Shown here piece after piece: positions 1-5,447 of a stretch of DNA of 9,004 bases; the first letter of the stretch is position 1; each line of letters starts with the position of its first letter. The stretch is from JAFAVZ01 sp036009105. GTDB taxonomy: Bacteria; Acidobacteriota; Thermoanaerobaculia; Gp7-AA8. The DNA is taken from positions 1 through 9,004 of the forward strand of contig DASYMJ010000037.1 in NCBI GenBank assembly GCA_036009105.1. The letters are read 5' to 3'. Made by a program: the position numbers and the translations under genes. The notes beneath the pieces were generated by a model. The model was given only the letters and a program-made list of their open reading frames with translations. It searched no databases and had not been told where the DNA came from.

Positions 1-2102
1 TAGTCCGTCGGCCGGACGCTCGTCATCTGCAGCGTCGCCTTCGGCGCATCGATGGGGCGCGGCGCGAGGAGGTCGAGCCGCTCCTGGTCGTTCTCCACCG
101 GCAGCTTGTTGAGCACGGCGGTGTGCGCCCAGTCCTCGTGACGGATCATCCGCTTCACGAAGTGGTCGCGCTTGAACTCCAGCACCACGTTCGGCGTCGG
201 ATAGAAGCGCGGCAGGACATCGCGGTTCTCGAAGATGCGTCCGTCCTTGCCGTCGTACACGAGCGGGAAGCGCTGCGGGTCCTTCACCGTCGCCCGCGGG
301 CTGGAGACGACGTACTTCACGCCGAGGAAGTCGAGCATGCGCGTGTCGAGGTTCACCCACTTGGCGAAGTAGTCCGAAGGGTCGTAGCCGGTCACCACGC
401 GCAGCAGGCCGAGGTAGCGGCCGTTGGCCATGGGGTCGTGCGCGCGGACGTCCTCGAAGCCGTAGATCGCCGGCGCGTTGGGGAAGAAGACCGGGCCGGT
501 GCCGACGATGCGGATGGGATTCGTCTTCGGCTGCGCCGCCTCGAGCCGGGTGAGCTTCTCGATGAGCGGCGTCCTGGGATACATCAGCCGCTCCGGCAGC
601 ACCGGGTTCCAACTGCTGTCGATGCGCCACAGCTCGCCGATGGTGACGACGAGGAGCAGCATCACGCCGGCCGCGCGCCACTTGCCCAGGAGCGGGGTGA
701 GGGCCGCGATGAGGAGCACGAGGAGGCTGGGCAGCATCGACACCATGGCCGTGTCGTGGTTGTAGTCGTTCGGAAAGGCCATCCGCATCAGCCAGAGCAG
801 CGTCGCGGCGACGACGGCGATGCCGATGAGCAGTTCCTTCGCGCGCTGCTTGAGCACGAGGTCGAGCGCCATCGCCGACTGCACGGAGAGTACGAAGCAG
901 AGGAGCAGCCGCAGCCGCGCATTCGCGGCCATGAAGAACACCTTGTGGAACGCGGCGGCGACCACCGGCCAGGCCAGGATGATGCCGAGGATGAGGAGCG
1001 TGGCCAGGGCGAAGAAGAGCTCGATCGAGCGCCACTTGCGATGGATCAATGCCCGGAGAAACACGCCCAGCCACGCGGCGACGCCGATCACCCCCGCGAA
1101 GCCGGTGATCGACTCGGCGCCCTCCGGCCCCCACGCCTTCTCGAACGGCACCTCGCCGTAGAAGAACGGCTGGAGCAGGATCACCTGCGACGGAAAGTCG
1201 GAGTAGTAGCCGATCAGGTTCGGCGAGACCTTCAGCTCCTGGTAGCGCTTCGATTTCGTGACCGCTTCGCCGAAGGTGGCCAGGAACGGCGAGGCGATGA
1301 GCGCCGCCACGACCATGGCGCCGGCGAGGGTGAGGAAAGTCTCGAGTGGTGGCCGGAGCCAGAGCAGGTACAGCACCGCAAGAAAGAAGATGTGCGACAC
1401 CGTCTCCGGGTGGCCGCCAAAGAGCATCGCCGCCCAGAGCAAGGCGGCGAAGGCGAAGCGTCCGAAGGTGCGGCGCTCGATCAGCAGGTCGATCTGCAGC
1501 ATGACCGCGGGGAGGAAGACGGCGGTCGTCACCAGCGGGAAGTGCAGCCAGACGATGAGGAACGTCGAGAAGCCGAACGTCACCGCGGCGAACGCGCAGG
1601 CCAGCTCCTCGTAGCCGCGGCGGCGGCAGTAGAGAAAGGTGAACGTCATGGCCATGAGCAGCTTCAGCGCGGCCTCGGCGGTCATGGCGTAGCCGAGAGG
1701 GAGCGGCAACGCGAGGAGGCGCACGATGGAAAAGGGGGAGCTCTGGCCGTTGCCGAGCAGGGGATAGCCGGAGCCGGCGAGATGGTTCCAGAGGGGAAGC
1801 TCGCCGCTGCGCCACGCCTGGCGCGCCTGGTGGGCCCAGGGGACGATCTGCAGGACGACGTCGTTCAGCTCGCGGTTCCAGACGTTGTGATTGCGCGTCA
1901 CGTGCGTCCACGGCGGCAGCGACTGGATGAAATCCACCGGCACGTTCACGAACTGCTGGGTCATGGGGCGGAACATGAAGATGAGGACGAGCAGGTAGAA
2001 GAGGGCGGCGACGCGCCAGCGGAGCTCGGCCAGGCCGGCGCGGCGCGCCAGCCACACAGCGAGCGCGTAGACCGCGCCGACCAGGAGCCAGGTTGGATTC
2101 AT
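1..2102 (-). CDS. YfhO-like multi-pass membrane protein, probable GT-C type glycosyltransferase (3' end cut by the window edge)
   Basis: The reverse strand is open for 700 codons from an ATG whose first base is 2102 to the window edge; the last two bases read TA, so the next codon is either a stop or Tyr. The protein begins MNPTWLLVGAVYALAV and has many hydrophobic segments, the first at about residues 4-19 and 28-44. A loop follows with D81 in NDVVLQIVPW and then GELPLWN at 100-106, before GSGYPLLGNGQ. This arrangement is typical of the YfhO family, whose members resemble GT-C glycosyltransferases that use lipid-linked sugars and modify lipoteichoic acid or other envelope glycans. The soluble C-terminal part carries LDFLGVKYVV at about 590-599, also typical of the family. 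D81 as an acidic catalytic residue is inference. The ATG overlaps the tyrA stop by four bases (ATGA), so it is the last gene seen in the operon. Donor and acceptor cannot be told. Another GT-C family is the main alternative. Confidence 0.85.
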   Translation of the reverse strand, partial: MNPTWLLVGAVYALAVWLARRAGLAELRWRVAALFYLLVLIFMFRPMTQQFVNVPVDFIQSLPPWTHVTRNHNVWNRELNDVVLQIVPWAHQARQAWRSGELPLWNHLAGSGYPLLGNGQSSPFSIVRLLALPLPLGYAMTAEAALKLLMAMTFTFLYCRRRGYEELACAFAAVTFGFSTFLIVWLHFPLVTTAVFLPAVMLQIDLLIERRTFGRFAFAALLWAAMLFGGHPETVSHIFFLAVLYLLWLRPPLETFLTLAGAMVVAALIASPFLATFGEAVTKSKRYQELKVSPNLIGYYSDFPSQVILLQPFFYGEVPFEKAWGPEGAESITGFAGVIGVAAWLGVFLRALIHRKWRSIELFFALATLLILGIILAWPVVAAAFHKVFFMAANARLRLLLCFVLSVQSAMALDLVLKQRAKELLIGIAVVAATLLWLMRMAFPNDYNHDTAMVSMLPSLLVLLIAALTPLLGKWRAAGVMLLLVVTIGELWRIDSSWNPVLPERLMYPRTPLIEKLTRLEAAQPKTNPIRIVGTGPVFFPNAPAIYGFEDVRAHDPMANGRYLGLLRVVTGYDPSDYFAKWVNLDTRMLDFLGVKYVVSSPRATVKDPQRFPLVYDGKDGRIFENRDVLPRFYPTPNVVLEFKRDHFVKRMIRHEDWAHTAVLNKLPVENDQERLDLLAPRPIDAPKATLQMTSVRPTD

Positions 2103-2833
2103 TCCGCTGACAGCTCTGCCCAGAGCTTTTTCGCGCGCCGGAAGGCCTCTTCGGGATCGTCGTCGATGACGGCGCGCGCGATCTCGACGAACCGCTCGAA
2201 ATGCGCGCGGATGTTACCCCGATTCGTTTCCAGCACCGGTGCCCAGACGCTCGGGTCGCTGCCCGCCAGGCGGAGGAAGGTCTTCGCGCCCGTGCCGACG
2301 AACCGCTTGTCTTCTTCCGCGATGAGCGCGGCCAGCGCCGTGGAGAGCACCTGCGGCAGGTGGCTGGTCAGCGCCATGGCCCGGTCGTGCTCCTCGGCCG
2401 TGACGAGCTCGCGGACGGCGCCGCAGTCGGCGATGACCTGGGCCACCAGCTCGTCCTCCCGGTCGACGAACCAGCGTTTGCCCGCGAAGAGGTCCGCGCG
2501 GGCGGCGGCGAGGCCGCGCTGCTCGGAGCCGGCGAGCGGATGCCCGGCGGTGAAGTTGCCCGTGGCGATGGCGCGGAGGGGCTGCATCACGCTGCAGACG
2601 GAGGTGGTAGCCGGGAGATCCTTCCCTTCGCTCAGGATGACACGGGCGACATCGACCGGCGTGGCGAGGATCACCAGATCCGCATCGACGATGGCCTCGA
2701 CACGCTGGTCCGCCGCCTCGCCCGCGTCCTGCACGAACGGATCGAGGTAAGCGACGCGCCACCCCCGCCGCCGCAGCGCGATGCCGATCGAGCCGCCGAT
2801 CAGGCCCAGGCCGGCGATCAGCGCGCGCGGCAT
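2099..2833 (-). CDS. tyrA: Prephenate dehydrogenase, short TyrA type
   Basis: This is a 244-residue protein for the NAD(P)-dependent oxidative decarboxylation of prephenate (or arogenate) in cytoplasmic tyrosine synthesis. The Rossmann nucleotide-binding motif is GLGLIGGS at residues 8-15, followed by an acidic residue, D31, after the second strand and by ILATPV at 55-60. The catalytic GHPLAGSE is at 97-104, with H98 as the expected catalytic His, and S81 lies where family members have the active-site Ser. SHLPQVLS at 157-164 and a C-terminal SDPSVW...N helix region at 192-208 complete the fold. There is no ACT or chorismate mutase domain. The stretch between ATPV and GHP is about ten residues shorter than in typical members, and residues 65-73 are encoded by a dispersed repeat (see the repeat entry). 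The ATG shares one base with the preceding lipoprotein stop (TGATG). Function is well supported; substrate preference and full activity are not. Confidence 0.92.
   Translation of the reverse strand: MPRALIAGLGLIGGSIGIALRRRGWRVAYLDPFVQDAGEAADQRVEAIVDADLVILATPVDVARVILSEGKDLPATTSVCSVMQPLRAIATGNFTAGHPLAGSEQRGLAAARADLFAGKRWFVDREDELVAQVIADCGAVRELVTAEEHDRAMALTSHLPQVLSTALAALIAEEDKRFVGTGAKTFLRLAGSDPSVWAPVLETNRGNIRAHFERFVEIARAVIDDDPEEAFRRAKKLWAELSAE
2612..2642 (-). repeat. Copy of a dispersed short repeat inside tyrA
   Basis: Read on the minus strand, this stretch begins TGTCATCCTGAGCGAAGGGA and continues AGGATCTCCCG. It closely resembles a short element that I recall as abundant in Acidobacteriota and other metagenomic genomes, where its frames appear as peptides such as VILSEAKDL, HPERSEGS and ILRFAQDD. 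Here the tyrA frame reads VILSEGKDL, another minus frame reads HPERREGS, and a plus frame reads REILPFAQDD. ATCCT and AGGAT within it can pair across an 11-base loop. It contributes codons for about residues 65-73 of TyrA without breaking the frame. The identification comes from memory, not from a search. Confidence 0.7.
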
Positions 2834-3387
2834 CAGCGCGCCATGAGGACGAGAGTGCGGTCCACCACCTGCGAAGTGGTCACGTCAAAGTACGGGCGCT
2901 GGATCGTCACGCGGGGGCGGTTCGGCTTCGGCGCGATCTCCACCGCCTGGTACTGCCCCTTCGCCTTCGTCACGTCCGGCTTCACGCCGAGCTTCCCGAA
3001 CAGCTCCATGAACTGCGGGTTGGCGTTGTCCGCGGCGAGGTCGCCGCTGCGGCGGTAGGCGGGCGGCTTGGCCGCGCTGAGGTTGTTCGTCGCGTCCGGC
3101 GCGACGCCGGAGTAGCCGTAGGACTTCACGTAGAAGTTCGCCACGTCGTCGACCGAGGCGTCGGTGTCGTAGATGGCGACCGGGGGCGGCTCCTGGCCAG
3201 GCTTCAAAATTTTGTGGGCCTGCTTGGTCAGCTCGGTGAGCTGGGCCAGGTAACGGGAGCCCGGATAGGTGACGAAGCTGAAGGCATCCGCCTCGTCCGA
3301 GTCGTCTTCCTTGCCGCAGCCGGCGAACGCCGCGGTGAGGAGCGCGACGGCCAGCAGGGCCGTGATTCTGCGGGTGAGCTTGTTCAT
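2833..3387 (-). CDS. Predicted lipoprotein of unknown function
   Basis: This 184-residue protein starts MNKLTRRITALLAVALLTAA and continues FAGC, which is a basic n-region, a hydrophobic core and a lipobox with C24 as the lipidated residue. A lipid-anchored location outside the cytoplasmic membrane is therefore expected. An acidic linker (KEDDSDEADA) follows. The mature part has a VTYPGSRYL segment at 39-47 and DVANFYVKSYGYSG at 81-94, a pattern seen in small periplasmic or lipoprotein domains, and it ends with a beta-rich QRPYFDVTTSQVVDRTLVLM. I do not recognise the family. An in-frame ATG 60 bases upstream would bury the signal peptide and overlap the preceding gene, so the start at 3387 is preferred, although no clear Shine-Dalgarno sequence precedes it. 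The gene lies 19 bases after the 106-residue gene and its stop overlaps the tyrA start by one base, so it is part of the same operon. Confidence 0.8.
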   Translation of the reverse strand: MNKLTRRITALLAVALLTAAFAGCGKEDDSDEADAFSFVTYPGSRYLAQLTELTKQAHKILKPGQEPPPVAIYDTDASVDDVANFYVKSYGYSGVAPDATNNLSAAKPPAYRRSGDLAADNANPQFMELFGKLGVKPDVTKAKGQYQAVEIAPKPNRPRVTIQRPYFDVTTSQVVDRTLVLMAR

Positions 3388-3406
3388 GGCGGCGGAAGAT
3401 ACATCA

Positions 3407-3727
3407 TCAGATACCGAGATGCTGCCGAATGGGGATGCCAACCACATCTTCGAACCTCTGCGTATACGATTTGATCGCGCCGGCCGGCTCGTCGAGAAAG
3501 ATGCGCTCCACGCGGAACAGCGGCACGAACATCGTGAATACGTCGATGGTCGGCTCTTCGTCGTCCGCCCGGGCCAGTTGGCGGATCCAGTCGTCGAACG
3601 AGTCGAGGTTCACCGCCTGCATGGTCACGCCGGCCGGCGAGAGCGCCCGCAGCACGCCGAAGAACTTCTCCTTCGGGTTGACCAGGTTCACCAGCACCAG
3701 CGCGTTCTTCTCGAATCCTTCGATCAT
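3407..3727 (-). CDS. Small protein of unknown function coupled to methylmalonyl-CoA epimerase
   Basis: This 106-residue cytoplasmic protein has no signal peptide or membrane segment. Its ATG overlaps the epimerase stop by four bases (ATGA), implying coupled translation. Visible blocks are VLVNLVNPKEKFFGVLRALS at 11-30, PAGVTMQAVNLDSFDDWIRQ at 31-50 and FVPLFRVERIFLDEPAG at 67-83. The alternation of short hydrophobic strands with a Gly between them, ending in a PLxRVERI strand, resembles a small Sm-like or SH3-like beta barrel, but that is inference. I recall similar unnamed proteins next to epimerase genes in Acidobacteriota-like genomes, so it is probably conserved and real. A link to propionyl-CoA metabolism would be suggested only by its position. 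Function is unknown. Confidence 0.82.
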   Translation of the reverse strand: MIEGFEKNALVLVNLVNPKEKFFGVLRALSPAGVTMQAVNLDSFDDWIRQLARADDEEPTIDVFTMFVPLFRVERIFLDEPAGAIKSYTQRFEDVVGIPIRQHLGI

Positions 3728-4119
3728 GCCTTCTCGCTCAATTCAATCAGCACGCCGTTTCCTGCCGCCGGGTGGAGGAACGCCACGCGGCAGCCGTGCG
3801 CGCCCGGCACCGGCGCCTCGTTGATGAGCCGGAAGCCCTGCGCCTGCAGCCGCTCCAGCTGCTCTTCCAGGTTGTCCACCCGCAGGCAGATGTGGTGGAT
3901 CCCTTCGCCGCGCTTCTCGATGAACTTCGCCACCGACGACCCCGGCCCGGTCGGCTCCAGCAGTTCGAGGTTGGAGTCTCCCACGGAGAGAAACGCCGTC
4001 TTCACGCCCTGCGTCTCCACGGTCTCCACGTGGTCGATGGTCAGTCCCAACGCCTCGTAGATCTTCGCGGCTTCGATGGAGCGCACGGCAATGCCGATAT
4101 GGTCGAGAACGGGCTTCAA
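3724..4119 (-). CDS. mce: Methylmalonyl-CoA epimerase, VOC superfamily
   Basis: This 131-residue protein interconverts (S)- and (R)-methylmalonyl-CoA, linking propionyl-CoA carboxylase to methylmalonyl-CoA mutase in the cytoplasm. Two vicinal-oxygen-chelate modules are visible. The first has LDHIGIAV at 5-12 with H7, and NLELLEP at 50-56 with E52. The second has GIHHICLRV at 73-81 and VLIELSE at 123-129 with E126. H7, E52, one of H75/H76 and E126 match the four expected metal ligands. The start must be the TTG at 4119: the codon just upstream in the same frame is the queE TGA stop, and any later start would lose H7. A strong GAGGAG ribosome binding site sits five bases upstream. Its stop overlaps the next gene by four bases. 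No mutase or carboxylase gene is present in the window. Confidence 0.94.
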   Translation of the reverse strand: MKPVLDHIGIAVRSIEAAKIYEALGLTIDHVETVETQGVKTAFLSVGDSNLELLEPTGPGSSVAKFIEKRGEGIHHICLRVDNLEEQLERLQAQGFRLINEAPVPGAHGCRVAFLHPAAGNGVLIELSEKA

Positions 4120-4758
4120 TCAGACTCCTCGGGCCTCTGAGCCCCAGATGTGCTTGTGCAATTGTGTCTGAAGGCGGGCCGGAACGCGGTCGGCCAGCAT
4201 CCACTCCGCCAGCAGCTTCAGCTCCAGTTCGCCCCACACCGGCGAGAACAAAATGGTGAAGCGCTCCAGCCCACGTTCCGCGATCACGCCGCGCGCCCAC
4301 TGGTAGTCCTCGCGACCGGCGAGCACGAACTTGACCTCGTCGTGACCCGGCGTGAGGTGCTCGAGGTTCCCCCAGCGGTTCCTCGCCACCTCGCCGGAGC
4401 CGGGGCACTTGATGTCGAGAATCAGCTTCGCCCTTCGATCCACCGGCCCGACGTCGATCGAGCCTGAGGTCTCGATCAACACCTCGTAGGCCTCGTCGAG
4501 CAGCCGCTTGATGAGATCCAGCGACTCGGCCTGCGCCAGCGGCTCGCCGCCCGTCACCTCCACCAGCCTGCAGCCGTAAGCCGCCACGCGCGCCAGCACG
4601 TCCTCCAGCGACATCTTCTCGCCGCCGGTGAACGTGTACTCCGAGTCGCACCAGCGGCAGCGCAGGTTGCAGCCGGTGAGGCGCACGAATACGCAGGGCC
4701 GCCCCACGTGCGACGACTCCCCCTGGATGGAGTGGAAGATCTCAGTGATGCGGATCAT
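4120..4758 (-). CDS. queE: 7-carboxy-7-deazaguanine synthase, radical SAM
   Basis: This 212-residue enzyme converts 6-carboxytetrahydropterin to 7-carboxy-7-deazaguanine, a step toward preQ0, queuosine and other 7-deazaguanines. The N-terminus MIRITEIFHSIQGESSHVGR is the typical QueE opening. The radical SAM cluster motif CNLRCRWC holds C30, C34 and C37, and is followed by D38. The SAM-binding motif is EVTGGEPL at 67-74, and the C-terminus LQTQLHKHIWG at 197-207 is also typical. The frame extends 26 codons upstream, but those lie inside queC and do not match the family, so the ATG at 4758 is used; it overlaps the queC stop by four bases (ATGA). Its own TGA directly abuts the epimerase TTG. 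Adjacent queC gives the next pathway step. QueD and QueF are not in the window. Confidence 0.96.
   Translation of the reverse strand: MIRITEIFHSIQGESSHVGRPCVFVRLTGCNLRCRWCDSEYTFTGGEKMSLEDVLARVAAYGCRLVEVTGGEPLAQAESLDLIKRLLDEAYEVLIETSGSIDVGPVDRRAKLILDIKCPGSGEVARNRWGNLEHLTPGHDEVKFVLAGREDYQWARGVIAERGLERFTILFSPVWGELELKLLAEWMLADRVPARLQTQLHKHIWGSEARGV
4125..4130 (-). promoter_or_regulatory. Shine-Dalgarno sequence for the TTG-initiated epimerase gene
   Basis: On the minus strand, GAGGAG is followed by five bases (TCTGA) and then the TTG at 4119. It is the clearest ribosome binding site in the window, lies inside the last codons of queE, and settles the otherwise unusual TTG start of the epimerase gene. 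Confidence 0.8.
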
Positions 4759-5429
4759 CGGTACACCGTCGGATCGTTCACGCCCGCTTCCTCGAACCCG
4801 CGTTTGCGCAGCAGGCACGAGTCGCAGTGCCCGCACGCGTGGCCCGCGTGGTCCGGGTCATAGCAGGAGTGGGTGATGCCATAGTCCACCCCCAACGCCA
4901 TGCCGCGGCGGATGATGTCCGCCTTGGTCAGCTGCAGCAGCGGCGCCACGAGGCGCGGCTCATCGAGTTCCAGCCCGCTCTTCGTCCCGTTCCGGATCAC
5001 CTGCTGGAATGCGTCGAGGAACTGCGGCCGGCAATCCGGATAGCCGCTGTAGTCGACCGCATTCACCCCGATCCAGATCTCCTGCGCCTTGCGCGCTTCG
5101 GCCAGGGCCAGAGCGATGGCGAGGAACACCGTGTTCCGGGCCGGCACGTACGTGACCGGGATGCCCGGCGCATCGACGGCATCCTTCGGCACGTCGATGT
5201 TCGCGGTGAGGGCGCTGGCACCGAAGACGCGGAGATCGAGGGGGTAGACCACATGCTCCTCGATCTCCATCGCCGAGGCCACCCGCTCCGCCGCGCGCAG
5301 CTCGATCTCGTGCCGCTGGCCGTACAGGAAGGAGAGGGCGAGACACTCCCTTCCCTCGCTCTTCGCGATGGCCAGCACCGTTGCGCTGTCGAGCCCGCCG
5401 CTGAGCAGGACGATTGCTTTCTTGGCCAC
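4755..5429 (-). CDS. queC: 7-cyano-7-deazaguanine (preQ0) synthase
   Basis: This 224-residue enzyme uses ATP and ammonia to turn 7-carboxy-7-deazaguanine into preQ0, the precursor of queuosine in tRNA. The PP-loop SGGLDS is at residues 10-15, YGQRHEIEL at 36-44, YVPARNT at 94-100 and GVNAVDYSGYPDCRPQF at 121-137. The zinc-binding cysteines are C189, C199, C202 and C205 in the C-terminal HSCY...CGHCDSC region. The length is normal for the family. The chosen start is the GTG at 5429 (read as Met-Ala-Lys-Lys-Ala-Ile-Val-Leu-Leu-Ser); a TTG two codons upstream is the alternative. No ATG fits, since the open frame continues far upstream only as antisense of the next gene. It is the first gene of the minus-strand operon, diverging from the secreted protein gene with an 18-base gap. 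No good ribosome binding site is visible. Confidence 0.97.
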   Translation of the reverse strand: MAKKAIVLLSGGLDSATVLAIAKSEGRECLALSFLYGQRHEIELRAAERVASAMEIEEHVVYPLDLRVFGASALTANIDVPKDAVDAPGIPVTYVPARNTVFLAIALALAEARKAQEIWIGVNAVDYSGYPDCRPQFLDAFQQVIRNGTKSGLELDEPRLVAPLLQLTKADIIRRGMALGVDYGITHSCYDPDHAGHACGHCDSCLLRKRGFEEAGVNDPTVYR

Positions 5430-5447
5430 GTACAAGACGCGAATGGT
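5430..5447. other. 18-base gap between divergent starts of queC and the secreted repeat protein gene
   Basis: The queC GTG (minus) and the secreted protein ATG (plus) begin only 18 bases apart. No convincing -35/-10 pair or ribosome binding site is visible here for either direction. GCGAA occurs at 5439-5443 and again at 5450-5454, 11 bases apart on the same face of the helix, but five-base repeats are weak evidence for an operator. Promoters may lie within the opposite coding regions. Confidence 0.45.

Noticed and set aside
123..2750. An 875-codon open frame on the plus strand opposite the YfhO-like gene and tyrA
   Set aside because: The protein is low-complexity and rich in Arg, Glu, His and Asp, with no recognisable domain. 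It is antisense to two genes with clear family motifs, and such long shadow frames are expected in high-GC coding DNA.
4759..4836. 26-codon N-terminal extension of queE
   Set aside because: It overlaps queC coding sequence and precedes the typical QueE start MIRITEIFHSIQGE; the ATG at 4758 gives the ATGA overlap seen throughout the operon.
5335..5375. Possible second copy of the tyrA repeat within queC (codons for KSEGRECLAL)
   Set aside because: It shares only GAGCGA-GGGAAGG-like pieces with the tyrA element, and the encoded residues fit the ordinary QueC alignment, so chance similarity is more likely.
4755..5429. queC/queE as part of a 7-deazaguanine DNA-modification or phage-defence island
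   Set aside because: No dpd-type gene, nuclease or phage gene is present; the two genes are in a housekeeping operon, so ordinary queuosine precursor synthesis is the simpler reading.
4827..5447. Upstream extension of the secreted protein frame
   Set aside because: It runs antisense through queC, while the signal peptide begins exactly at the ATG at 5448.
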